Assembly: GCA_964474895.1 (NCBI GenBank)
Contig: CAYYUK010000005.1
Location: 1 to 42,186 of the forward strand
Length of the DNA: 42,186 nucleotides
Direction: 5' to 3'
Source: CAYFNK01 sp964474895
Lineage (GTDB): Archaea > Nanobdellota > Nanobdellia > SCGC-AAA011-G17 > PNOQ01
The notes beneath the pieces were generated by a model that saw nothing but the letters and a program-made list of their open reading frames with translations, ran no database searches and was not told the DNA's origin. The position numbers and the translations under genes are program-made. Shown here in pieces: positions 24,338-31,354 of this stretch (its first letter is position 1; the number at the start of each line of letters is the position of its first letter).

Positions 24338-25353
24338 ATTCCCGATTTAGTAGACTCCAAAAATAATATGAAAAAGATATTAATCAAAGGTAAAAATAAA
24401 AATGTTGTAACTATTGAAACAAGAGAAATCGGCATCCCAAAAATAACTGGAGATATTTTTTCAAGTATCGCAAAGGTGATTATTAACAAAAGGGGCGCAG
24501 CAATGACAACACCAACATAAATCTCAGAATATGTCGCCAATAACTCTAAATACTTTTTTTGTTCCAATTTAAATTTCATCAAAGCATCATCTGCTTTATC
24601 ATCCAAGTACCCACTAAGGTTGCCACCTGTCTCTATTGTAGAAGACATGCCATCTAAAAGTTCCTTTAACTCATCAGAGGAAGTTTCAGCAGAAACTGCC
24701 TTTAAAGCAGCAGACAAGCTATAACCAAAAAGATTAATATGATTTAAAAGTCTCTTAAATTCGCTTTCAAGTTCCTTATATTCTCCAGATCTAACAAGCA
24801 ATTCAAAAATTCTAACCGGATGAGCACCAGAACTGGCAATAACTGCCATATGAATTATTGCAAAAACCAACTCCCTCTTTATTGCTTTGGCTCTCGACTT
24901 AAAAGTAATAAAAGGATAAGCATATACAACACCAAAAACCCCTACCGAAACCAAAACCCCTAACAAAAGAGCAATAAAAATATTCGATAAAAGAAGGAAA
25001 AATATTATCACAAATGCTGGAAATGTGATAAGGGTAGAAAATAAAATCATGCTCAAATAGGTCCTAGACAACATTTTAATATTAGATAACCTAATAGCCC
25101 TAAACAAAGAATCAAAATTTTTAGAATGTTTCTCTGCCAAATAAAAAGACATGTTTTCCATAAAAAAATTAGAGATTTTCGCAAACGAATTAGATTTGTA
25201 AACAGTATAATCTTTTTTCTTATCTTTCTTAGTTGGTTTTTCTTTTAATTTCTTAAATTTCTTTAAATCAGTTTCAGAAATAGAAAGATCTTCTAAAATC
25301 TTTTTTTTCTCACTTTTTGAAATTTTTTTCTCATTCTTTCCAACATCGGCCAT
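24334..25353 (-). CDS. TadC/FlaJ-like pilus assembly membrane protein (first copy)
   Basis: The protein has 339 residues. A long charged N-terminus (KNEKKISKSEKKKILEDLS) precedes two membrane spans. A GspF domain follows with FAIIHMAVIASSGAHPVRIFELLVRSGEYKEL, and the ETGGNLSGYLDDKADDAL motif. Two or three more spans end near LINIFFILFLESTKSGI. It is longer at the N-terminus than the second copy; that charged region may contact the ATPase. It starts 3 bases after the ATPase stop and overlaps the next TadC gene by 4 bases. Confidence 0.88.
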   Translation of the reverse strand: MADVGKNEKKISKSEKKKILEDLSISETDLKKFKKLKEKPTKKDKKKDYTVYKSNSFAKISNFFMENMSFYLAEKHSKNFDSLFRAIRLSNIKMLSRTYLSMILFSTLITFPAFVIIFFLLLSNIFIALLLGVLVSVGVFGVVYAYPFITFKSRAKAIKRELVFAIIHMAVIASSGAHPVRIFELLVRSGEYKELESEFKRLLNHINLFGYSLSAALKAVSAETSSDELKELLDGMSSTIETGGNLSGYLDDKADDALMKFKLEQKKYLELLATYSEIYVGVVIAAPLLLIITFAILEKISPVIFGMPISLVSIVTTFLFLPLINIFFILFLESTKSGI

Positions 25354-25356
25354 TTT

Positions 25357-26961
25357 TTATTCAACTTTAGATAAAGCATCTTCTGGATTTTTATAAAATC
25401 TATTTATCATATCTTGGACTTGATGAAAACTAAATACGGATCTTTCATATAAACCAGCCAAGAACCGTCTTTTCATTTCAAATTCCATATTCAATTTTTG
25501 AATATCAATTCCGCGTTCTTCTGCTACCCTCTTAAAAACAACGCTTTCAGAAGAGTAATCAAATTTATCAACAGAAGGATTCCAAACAAAAGGTTTATTT
25601 ATGGTAGCACTTCCGTCATCGTTTATTTCAACTACTTCAACAACCTCTTTGACCCTTCTAACATTCTTTCCCTTAACTTTGACATGCGCCATAACAATCA
25701 CAGTATCCATAACTTCAACTAAAGAAGGAGACAAGTTAATTGGAGGAGTAATCAATCTCTTTATCATTGTGTCAACAGAACTTGCATGCATTGTTCCAAA
25801 AGAAGGATGCCCAGATGCCATGCCTTGAAATAAAACATAGGCCTCCTCACCCCTTACCTCTCCAACGATTACATAATCAGGGTTCATTCTAAAACTCTCT
25901 TTCAACAAATTAAATAACGTAACTTCGCCATATTTTTGACCAACCAAATTAGCTAGTCCAACACCCGATCTTGAAACTGCAGGTACCCAGTTACTATGTT
26001 CTAAATTCAACTCTCTTGTATCTTCAATAGATACTATTCTGGCTGAAGGAGGTATAAAAAAAGTTAAACCATTCAATAACGTAGTCTTACCAGAACCAGT
26101 CCCACCTATAACCATAACATTTCTTTCATGTTCTATTAACGTCCACAAATAAGCTAAAATATCTACAGAAGTTGTATTCAAATACATCAAATGAGTTGGT
26201 GTCCAAGGTTCTCTTGTAAACTTTCTAATTGTAAATGTCGGCCCCCTAGAAGAAACATCTTCAGTAAAAGTTGCATTAACTCTTGATCCATCAGGCAATG
26301 CGCCATCCAAAAGTGGAGTTGCATAAGAAATATACTGTCCTGACTTCTGAGCTAACCTCTCAACAAATGCAGCCAATCTTTTAGTTTGCTTAAACACAAC
26401 ATTGGTCTTAAGATTCCTATATTTTCTATGCACAACAAATATTGGAAAACCAGCACCATTACATTCAATATCTTCAATATAGATATCGTTCATCATTGGC
26501 TCAACTTTATCCAAACCGACAAAATCTCTATAAATATAATACATTATCTTCAAATACGATTCTTTGGTTAATGTTATTCTTAACTCACTCAAAAGAACTT
26601 TCAGATTCTTCTCCAAATAATTAATAACAGTGTCACCTTTTCCTAAACTTAAATAACTAACATTAATCAACTCCCTAACACCATCTTCCAACAAATTAAG
26701 AACTTTCTTTTCATCAGGTACTAATTCGGGTTCCTCAACTTCATAAACTAATTCTTGATTCTTGGAACTCCAGTAAATGTGTGCATATGCATAAGGAGCA
26801 ATTAAAGGATATCTAAAATCCATTTCCTTCTTACTAACATTTGGAAATTCTGGAATTTCTGGAGAAATATCGATCTTAAAAATTGTTTTATGCTTTTCAG
26901 GCAATTCTGGCAATCCCTTAATTTCAATTTTCTTTTTTAATTCTGGTAATTTCTTCATCAT
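25357..26961 (-). CDS. Type II/IV secretion system ATPase (FlaI/VirB11-like) for pilus assembly
   Basis: The protein has 534 residues. The N-terminal domain (about 1-250) includes YLKIMYYIYRDFVGLDKVEPMM and YIEDIECNGAGFPIFVVHRKY, typical of archaeal FlaI/GspE2 proteins. The C-terminal ATPase core has Walker A GGTGSGKT at 286-293, an Asp box SIEDTREL at 311-318, Walker B DYVIVGEVRGEE at 362-373, and a His box GHPSFGTMHA at 384-393. It powers extension of an archaeal type IV pilus, or retraction by the same motor. The start ATG overlaps the upstream pilin stop (ATGA). No FlaH, FlaX or other archaellum gene is present, so it is a pilus rather than an archaellum. Confidence 0.93.
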   Translation of the reverse strand: MMKKLPELKKKIEIKGLPELPEKHKTIFKIDISPEIPEFPNVSKKEMDFRYPLIAPYAYAHIYWSSKNQELVYEVEEPELVPDEKKVLNLLEDGVRELINVSYLSLGKGDTVINYLEKNLKVLLSELRITLTKESYLKIMYYIYRDFVGLDKVEPMMNDIYIEDIECNGAGFPIFVVHRKYRNLKTNVVFKQTKRLAAFVERLAQKSGQYISYATPLLDGALPDGSRVNATFTEDVSSRGPTFTIRKFTREPWTPTHLMYLNTTSVDILAYLWTLIEHERNVMVIGGTGSGKTTLLNGLTFFIPPSARIVSIEDTRELNLEHSNWVPAVSRSGVGLANLVGQKYGEVTLFNLLKESFRMNPDYVIVGEVRGEEAYVLFQGMASGHPSFGTMHASSVDTMIKRLITPPINLSPSLVEVMDTVIVMAHVKVKGKNVRRVKEVVEVVEINDDGSATINKPFVWNPSVDKFDYSSESVVFKRVAEERGIDIQKLNMEFEMKRRFLAGLYERSVFSFHQVQDMINRFYKNPEDALSKVE

Positions 26962-27503
26962 ATCCTCTCTAAATTTATTTTAATATTATCTGGAGCAAAG
27001 TCATCAACAATACCTTCATTTAAAATAACCAAACTAAAGGTTCCTGAAGCAGTAGAATCTTCCCCATAATACAAAGCAACATCACTGCCAGTGTAGTCTA
27101 ACGCTAAACTAATATCATAACTATTCTCTATTGCTGTAGAACTAGTCAATATCCCAAGATTACCTTCAGTAATTAATTGATCTGGTTCAGAAAGTAATAT
27201 TGGAGTACTAAAAGTCCATACTATGTGATTAGGATAATCATCTAAAGAATCATAAGGAATAATTTCAAAAGTACCTCTATCTATTTTTAATTTAACAACT
27301 CTCTGAGAACCAGGACCCTCATGGAAAACAGTTCTGATATTCTCATCCAAGGTTAGCATAACATCTTTGGTTTGAATCAAAGTATATCTATCCTTCAATT
27401 TCTGAACAGCAGGCAAACCAGCAGCCAAAACCATAGAAATTATAATTATTCCTAATGCCATATACAATACGGCAGAAACCCAAATTGCACCTCTTTTATC
27501 CAT
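26958..27503 (-). CDS. Pilin-like protein opening the pilus-machine operon
   Basis: The protein has 181 residues. MDKRGAIWVSAVLYMALGIIIISMVLAAGLPAVQKLKDR is a class III signal with assembly helix. The body is beta-rich and lacks Cys (RTVFHEGPGSQRVVKLKIDRGTFEIIP). Upstream there is a TTTAAATAA promoter and a GGAGGTG motif 20 bases before the ATG, unusually far. A short frame GTG-TTA-GCT-CTT-TAA lies between them. This gene starts the operon that runs through the ATPase and two TadC-like genes to 22268. Confidence 0.82.
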   Translation of the reverse strand: MDKRGAIWVSAVLYMALGIIIISMVLAAGLPAVQKLKDRYTLIQTKDVMLTLDENIRTVFHEGPGSQRVVKLKIDRGTFEIIPYDSLDDYPNHIVWTFSTPILLSEPDQLITEGNLGILTSSTAIENSYDISLALDYTGSDVALYYGEDSTASGTFSLVILNEGIVDDFAPDNIKINLERI

Positions 27504-27557
27504 CTTTAAAGAGCTAACACTAACACCTCCTTCTTAACAGTAAATTCTCTTTATTAC

Positions 27558-27575
27558 TTATTTAAAGGTTTTGGT
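27558..27575 (-). promoter_or_regulatory. Pilus-operon promoter (BRE plus TATA)
   Basis: On the minus strand the sequence is ACCAAAACCTTTAAATAA. The purine/C-rich BRE-like part precedes TTTAAATAA. The same 18 bases occur at 28157-28174 upstream of the major-pilin gene, so both transcription units probably have equal strength or shared control. Confidence 0.65.
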
Positions 27576-27601
27576 AAAAAATAAAAGAAAAAAGAAAAAA
27601 G
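27576..27601 (-). terminator. U-rich terminator after the major-pilin gene
   Basis: On the minus strand this reads CTTTTTTCTTTTTTCTTTTATTTTTT, poly-T tracts just past the pilin stop and right against the next promoter. It should separate the abundant pilin message from the assembly operon. Confidence 0.55.
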
Positions 27602-27610
27602 TTGTTATTA

Positions 27611-28114
27611 CTAAACTATCTCTTCGCTTACTGCAGGACAGTTAAATGGTTCACAAGCATCGCAACCTTCGCTTGCCTCAGGAGTAGTTCCAACTATTGC
27701 TCTAATTGTTGCAATCTCATCAACACCATCCCACTCACTACATTGCGGATTATCTTGATACCTTGGTCCTTGCTCAACATTTCCATATGCAGCCAATTCA
27801 CCAGAAAAAATCTCAACACAATCTGTAGCTCCATCAGCTCCGACCCAGACAACAGTCAATGTTTCAAAATCAGTAGATCCTAAGTTAGTGACTGTTACGT
27901 ACCCATTGCCGGAATCCATTGCTAAGTCTATTTCATTAAAAGAAGTAGAACAAACATTTCCACCATCAATTTCACATGATTGCGTACATGTAAGATCTCC
28001 AACATTAGAGTTTATCCATGTAATTATTATGAACGCTAAAATAACAGTGAACCCAATAATCAACACAGTAGCAATCAGCGGAGAAATACCTCGCTTATTT
28101 TTTTTAATCATCAA
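27611..28114 (-). CDS. Probable major type IV pilin
   Basis: The 167-residue protein has the N-terminus MMIKKNKRGISPLIATVLIIGFTVILAFIIITW (class III signal, canonical KRGISPLIATV pilin start). The body has eight Cys, including CTQSC and CDACEPFNC, suggesting disulfide-stabilised subunits. It has its own promoter (28157-28174), a GGAGGTG site 10 bases before the ATG, and a strong terminator. Single-gene unit, leader, and terminator suggest it is the abundant structural pilin; this is inference. Confidence 0.85.
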   Translation of the reverse strand: MMIKKNKRGISPLIATVLIIGFTVILAFIIITWINSNVGDLTCTQSCEIDGGNVCSTSFNEIDLAMDSGNGYVTVTNLGSTDFETLTVVWVGADGATDCVEIFSGELAAYGNVEQGPRYQDNPQCSEWDGVDEIATIRAIVGTTPEASEGCDACEPFNCPAVSEEIV

Positions 28115-28156
28115 CTATAAACACCTCCGTTTTATAATATATTTCTTAAACAAGAG

Positions 28157-28174
28157 TTATTTAAAGGTTTTGGT
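28157..28174 (-). promoter_or_regulatory. Major-pilin promoter, identical to the pilus-operon promoter
   Basis: The minus-strand sequence ACCAAAACCTTTAAATAA is the same 18-mer as at 27558-27575. The mRNA would start about 25 bases downstream, leaving a leader that holds GGAGGTG. Confidence 0.65.
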
Positions 28175-28188
28175 GATAAAAAAATAAA

Positions 28189-28653
28189 TTAACAAGAACC
28201 AACTTGTAACAAAGCATCACAAACTTTATTCTGGGACCCAACACCAATTATAGGAATCATCTCTATTTCTAGCCCACTTAATTCACCAACATTTTCCAAA
28301 CTTACTACCGCCCCAGTACCCTGTCTAATAATCCTTTCAACATCCTCAGCACCGTTAACAGAACCACTATAAGCAATTCTAAATCCCCTTAAATCAATAC
28401 CTCCAGTATTTTCAGCATAAAAAGAAATAGCACCATCAACACATTGTAAATCAGATAAAACAAATTCAACATCCTGCGCACAGGCCATTTCCAGATCAAG
28501 CTGTTGTTTATTCTGTATATCCTCAATAAATTTACCGTACCACAACCAAATAAGAATAGCAATTATAATAACAAGAGCAACTAATAAAACAGTTGCAATT
28601 AAAGGAGAAACACCTCTTCTGTTTTTCATACGTGACTTAATAATTTTTTTCAT
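28189..28653 (-). CDS. Type IV pilin-like protein
   Basis: The 154-residue protein has the N-terminus MKKIIKSRMKNRRGVSPLIATVLLVALVIIIAILIWLWY. The signal is longer and more basic than in neighbours; an internal ATG (MKNRRG) is an alternative start. The body has CxxD-type Cys (MACAQDVEFVLSDLQC) and AENTGGIDLRGFRIAYSG, a beta domain shared with archaeal pilins. It follows 28666-29220 by 12 bases and is probably co-transcribed with it and 29192-29791. Confidence 0.82.
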   Translation of the reverse strand: MKKIIKSRMKNRRGVSPLIATVLLVALVIIIAILIWLWYGKFIEDIQNKQQLDLEMACAQDVEFVLSDLQCVDGAISFYAENTGGIDLRGFRIAYSGSVNGAEDVERIIRQGTGAVVSLENVGELSGLEIEMIPIIGVGSQNKVCDALLQVGSC

Positions 28654-28665
28654 TTTAAAATCTTT

Positions 28666-29220
28666 CTATTCCTGAGCCATATCAACAGCAAACTCTAACT
28701 TCCTGTCATTACAGTTAAAAGTTTCGCCATCAATATTTATCCAAGGAACAACAACAACTTTCAAAATATCTTCAGGATTATCTATTCCACCATTGGGTGA
28801 TGATTCTTGACAATTTTCACCAAATGTATAAAGATTAATATCATTAAAATGCAATTCTGAACCAGGAGTAAATCCATTCTCATCAGGACTTGTCTGTATC
28901 AACCAGTCACACCAGATTACAGGGGAAGAATCTGCACTATAACTAAACCCTATAGACAATAAATCTACACTAAAATAGCCAGTATTCTCAAGAACAAAAT
29001 CAAATCCAACGTTACCAGGAGTATAATCTGGCTCATAACTAACAAACGAAATAGAAACATCATCACAATAACTCAAATCAACATCTGGTTCGGGAGTAAC
29101 ATCTATTGCCCAATTCATAACAGCAATACCAATAGCAACAGCCAAACCAATTAAAAGAACCCACGCGATTAAAGGACTGACACCTTTTCTATCAAATCCA
29201 ATCTTGCTGAACATTATCAT
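28666..29220 (-). CDS. Type IV pilin-like protein
   Basis: The protein has about 184 residues. The start chosen is the ATG at 29220 (MIMFSKIGFDRKGVSPLIAWVLLIGL), with GGTGA 8 bases upstream. A GTG at 29235 and an ATG at 29214 are alternatives. The class III signal DRKGVSPLIAW is followed by the assembly helix and an Ig-like beta domain (VSFVSYEPDYTPGNVGFDFVLENTGYFSVDLLSIG). The gene overlaps the end of 29192-29791 by 29 bases. Confidence 0.82.
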   Translation of the reverse strand: MIMFSKIGFDRKGVSPLIAWVLLIGLAVAIGIAVMNWAIDVTPEPDVDLSYCDDVSISFVSYEPDYTPGNVGFDFVLENTGYFSVDLLSIGFSYSADSSPVIWCDWLIQTSPDENGFTPGSELHFNDINLYTFGENCQESSPNGGIDNPEDILKVVVVPWINIDGETFNCNDRKLEFAVDMAQE

Positions 29221-29791
29221 ATTTATATTCACCACTTTCAGTTCTTACAATAATCTTAAAATTATTAAGCCCAGTAAGTTCAAATGAATTAATTATTCCG
29301 CCAATACTTAAAGATATCGGACCAATTGGTACAATCATACTTGTCCAATCTTCTCCAAAATCATCTGCACTAATTGGAACTTGATGTACAAACTCATTGC
29401 CCCCAACTTCTAAAGTTATACCTTGTATTATTTCATCCCCCCCCAATATATTTTCCCCATCAATCACAATGGATTCATCCAAGTGGTTTTCAATAGTGAT
29501 ATCCCCACCATTACTATAAATATACAACAATCCAAGATTAGGATTTCTTTGTTTTGCATAATCTAAAAAAGAATCTGTAAATTCTTCGATCCTGCCGTCA
29601 ACATCTTCTTCTTCCATTTCCAAAGCATCATTAACAACTTTAGTAGCTTCACTAACATAATTCTCTGAAACATCATTAAAATCAGTAAACAAAACAGGCT
29701 CAGTTATTTCATTAACTTTGTAAGTAATTCCAAATAGGGCTAAAGAAATAATTAACGCAATTATAATGTAAAACTGGCCTCTTTTATTCAT
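29192..29791 (-). CDS. Pilin-like protein at the head of the three-pilin unit
   Basis: The 199-residue protein has N-terminus MNKRGQFYIIIALIISLALFGITYKVNE, a class III-like signal but with a shorter assembly helix than the neighbouring pilins and no SPLIA motif. The body is acidic (NDALEMEEEDVDGRIEEF). A TTATATAAATA box about 27 bases upstream of the ATG supports a leaderless mRNA for the unit 29791-28189. Probable minor pilin; family not otherwise recognised. Confidence 0.75.
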   Translation of the reverse strand: MNKRGQFYIIIALIISLALFGITYKVNEITEPVLFTDFNDVSENYVSEATKVVNDALEMEEEDVDGRIEEFTDSFLDYAKQRNPNLGLLYIYSNGGDITIENHLDESIVIDGENILGGDEIIQGITLEVGGNEFVHQVPISADDFGEDWTSMIVPIGPISLSIGGIINSFELTGLNNFKIIVRTESGEYKYDNVQQDWI

Positions 29792-29833
29792 AAATTAAAT
29801 TTAACGCTTTCTATTTATATAACTTTTTAAATA

Positions 29834-29906
29834 AGCCTTGGACGAGATTTGAACTCGCGACCTCTACATTACCAATGTAGTGCTCTACCGACTGAGCTAC
29901 CAAGGC
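29834..29906 (-). tRNA. tRNA-Thr (GGU)
   Basis: The gene has 73 bases. The acceptor GCCTTGG pairs with CCAAGGC; the D arm contains AGCTCAGTCGGTAGAGC; the anticodon arm is CTACA-TTGGTAA-TGTAG with anticodon GGT; the T arm has GTTCAAAT. The discriminator is U, as in archaeal threonine tRNAs. No CCA is encoded. Confidence 0.95.
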
Positions 29907-29956
29907 AATAAAACTATCAAAAATAACAAGAATAAAAACTTTTCTAAAATATAAAC

Positions 29957-30040
29957 TGCGGGAGACAGGGTTCGAACCTGCGTAAGCACTAAGCTACTGG
30001 AGCTTAAATCCAGCCCATTTGACCACTCTGGCACTCCCGC
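29957..30040 (-). tRNA. tRNA-Leu (UAA)
   Basis: The gene has 84 bases, class II. The acceptor GCGGGAG pairs with CTCCCGC; the anticodon arm is CTGGA-TTTAAGC-TCCAG with anticodon TAA; a long variable arm (TAGCTTAGTGCTTA) follows. The T arm has GGTTCGAAC. The discriminator is A. No CCA is encoded. Confidence 0.95.
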
Positions 30041-30101
30041 GTGAATAAGAACAAAACAATTAATTTATTTATAAGTTTTCCTAATGATGATGTAAGACAA
30101 T

Positions 30102-30122
30102 GAATAAAGAAAAAGAAAAGAA
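30102..30122 (-). terminator. U-rich terminator after the small membrane protein
   Basis: The minus-strand sequence after the stop is TTTCTTTTCTTTTTCTTTATT, the same T-run type as after csp and the major pilin. Confidence 0.45.
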
Positions 30123-30123
30123 A

Positions 30124-30294
30124 TTATTTCTTTAAGGTAAATAGCTTTGCTAGTCCGATTATCAAAACTGCCAAAGCCAGTATCCAACCAAGAATCCCGC
30201 TTGTTGCCGTTCCTAGTTGAGTTACTCCTATTAAAGGTAATATTAGGATTATCCCAAGCAGAGTTGCCAACCAGGCTGTAAGTTTTTTCTCCAT
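30124..30294 (-). CDS. Small two-span membrane protein
   Basis: The 56-residue protein begins MEKKLTAWLATLLGIILILP. Two membrane helices are evident (about 6-24 and 34-52), joined by GVTQLGTATSGILGW, with a basic end TLKK. An AGGAGG site lies 7 bases before the ATG, with TTTATATAT near 30338 as promoter and a T-rich terminator after the stop. Promoter, strong ribosome-binding site and terminator together argue for a well-expressed real gene. The family is not recognised. Confidence 0.78.
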   Translation of the reverse strand: MEKKLTAWLATLLGIILILPLIGVTQLGTATSGILGWILALAVLIIGLAKLFTLKK

Positions 30295-30347
30295 TTTTAA
30301 ACCTCCTTTAGTTTATTTAATTGTAGAATTCCAAATATATAAAGTTA

Positions 30348-30421
30348 AGCCTCAAGAGAGATTTGAACTCTCGACCTTCTGATTACGAATCAGATGCTCT
30401 AACCAGCTGAGCTATTGAGGC
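30348..30421 (-). tRNA. tRNA-Thr (CGU)
   Basis: The gene has 74 bases. The acceptor GCCTCAA pairs with TTGAGGC; the anticodon arm is TCTGA-TTCGTAA-TCAGA with anticodon CGT; the discriminator is U. Its first 10 bases overlap the end of the zinc-ribbon gene at 30412-30528, and no TATA box lies at the expected distance upstream, so it may be cut from that gene's transcript. Confidence 0.95.
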
Positions 30422-30528
30422 TTCTTCTGACAATCACTGCAGATAGCTTTTCCCTTTTCGTAAGTTCCTTTAATTTTGCCTAAAAATATCTCTTTAATAT
30501 TTTCCCCACATTTATCACATTTAACCAT
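30412..30528 (-). CDS. Tiny zinc-ribbon protein overlapping tRNA-Thr
   Basis: The 38-residue protein begins MVKCDKCGENIKEIFLGKIKG. Two CxxC pairs (C4/C7 and C30/C33) form a single zinc knuckle. It looks like a small conserved archaeal zinc-finger protein family I have seen, but the name is not certain. A TTAAAAGTAAAT box about 25 bases upstream supports the ATG. The stop TAG and the two preceding codons lie inside the tRNA-Thr(CGU) gene on the same strand, so RNase P cleavage of a joint transcript would remove the stop codon. Confidence 0.72.
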   Translation of the reverse strand: MVKCDKCGENIKEIFLGKIKGTYEKGKAICSDCQKKPQ

Positions 30529-30552
30529 ACAAGAAACAAAAACTATTTACTT

Positions 30553-30771
30553 TTAAGCTTTATCACTTAATTTGATTTCATCATTAATCTTATCAATTAA
30601 CTTATCAATTTCTTCATCAGAAAAACCATGAACCTTACAACCATCTTCAATAGTCTCGAAAGAGCTTGCAGCACAACCAACACAATGCAATCCGCTTTCA
30701 AATAATAACATTCCTACATCTGAATGCTTTTCAAGAACATCAGCAATGATTGTATTTCTCGTTACTTTCAT
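30553..30771 (-). CDS. DUF1858-domain protein
   Basis: The 72-residue protein starts MKVTRNTIIADVLEKHSDVG. LLFESGLHCVGCAASSFETIEDGCKVHGFSDEEIDKLI is the DUF1858 signature: GLHCxGC, then a helix ending SDEEID. C30/C33 could hold a metal or Fe-S cluster (inference). The open frame extends 15 codons upstream, but this ATG gives the family's usual start. It overlaps the 3' end of the IscU/NifU-like gene by 32 bases, so coupling with Fe-S assembly is likely. Confidence 0.9.
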   Translation of the reverse strand: MKVTRNTIIADVLEKHSDVGMLLFESGLHCVGCAASSFETIEDGCKVHGFSDEEIDKLIDKINDEIKLSDKA

Positions 30772-31201
30772 TTTTAACAATTCTATCTTTTTGATCAGTC
30801 TTCTTAAAATAATCATTAATAGCTTCCCTCAAAACATTTATTCCTAAAACACTACAATGAAATTTCCCTTTTGGGATATCTCCTAATTTGTTTATAATAT
30901 CTTCAGAACTAATTTTCAAAGCATCACTAAGTTTCATTCCTATTGCCATTTCAGACAAAACGGAAGTAGTAGATATAGCAACAGCACAACCAAACGTAAG
31001 CCATTTACATTCTTTAATTGCATCACCATCAACTTTTATCCACATATACATAACATCACCACAAAAGAGACCCCTTGTCTCTCCAACACCATCAGCAGTT
31101 TTTGCATATTCTTCAGCCTCTTCAGGTATTTTGAACATATTTCTCGGATTAAAGAAATGGTCTCTAACAATTTCAGTATGAAACAATTTTTTGCTATCCA
31201 T
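30740..31201 (-). CDS. IscU/NifU-like Fe-S cluster scaffold
   Basis: The 153-residue protein carries the three scaffold cysteines: Cys47 in GLFCGDVMYMWIKVDG (normally ACGD), Cys72 in WLTFGCAVAISTTSVLSEM, and Cys116 in FHCSVLGINVLREAI. The acidic residue after Cys47 is kept. It assembles Fe-S clusters for transfer to enzymes such as NrdG. The start is the ATG at 31201 (MDSKKLFHTE), with TTAAATATT about 29 bases upstream; the frame is open 27 codons further but without support. No IscS is in the window. It heads a unit with the DUF1858 gene. Confidence 0.93.
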   Translation of the reverse strand: MDSKKLFHTEIVRDHFFNPRNMFKIPEEAEEYAKTADGVGETRGLFCGDVMYMWIKVDGDAIKECKWLTFGCAVAISTTSVLSEMAIGMKLSDALKISSEDIINKLGDIPKGKFHCSVLGINVLREAINDYFKKTDQKDRIVKNESNEKYNHC

Positions 31202-31269
31202 TTTAACAAACAGAATCCTTAAACAAAAATATTTAAGGCTTACTAAAAATATATTTCTACCAACACAAA

Positions 31270-31279
31270 TATTTATATA
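31270..31279 (+). promoter_or_regulatory. nrd operon promoter (TATA box)
   Basis: The sequence ATTTATATAC would place transcription start near 31298-31302, about 55 bases before the nrdR start codon. The NrdR box at 31325-31340 lies in the resulting leader. Confidence 0.55.
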
Positions 31280-31324
31280 CAAAAATTTTCAGAACACCAC
31301 ATACGAACCATAGAAAAGACAAAA

Positions 31325-31340
31325 ACACTATATGTAGCGT
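31325..31340 (+). promoter_or_regulatory. NrdR box (operator) upstream of nrdR
   Basis: The sequence ACACTATATGTAGCGT matches the bacterial NrdR-box consensus acaCwAtATaTwGtgt at 14 of 16 positions, including all capital core bases. It ends one base before the ribosome-binding site. ACAC also begins weaker copies at 31294 and 31263, each exactly 31 bases apart. Confidence 0.7.
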
Positions 31341-31354
31341 AGGGGTGATAAAAA

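Noticed and set aside
25357..26961. Archaellum motor gene flaI
   Set aside because: The ATPase is FlaI-like, but no archaellin accessory genes such as flaH, flaF or flaG are nearby, and the neighbours are pilins and two TadC-like genes; a pilus is a better fit.
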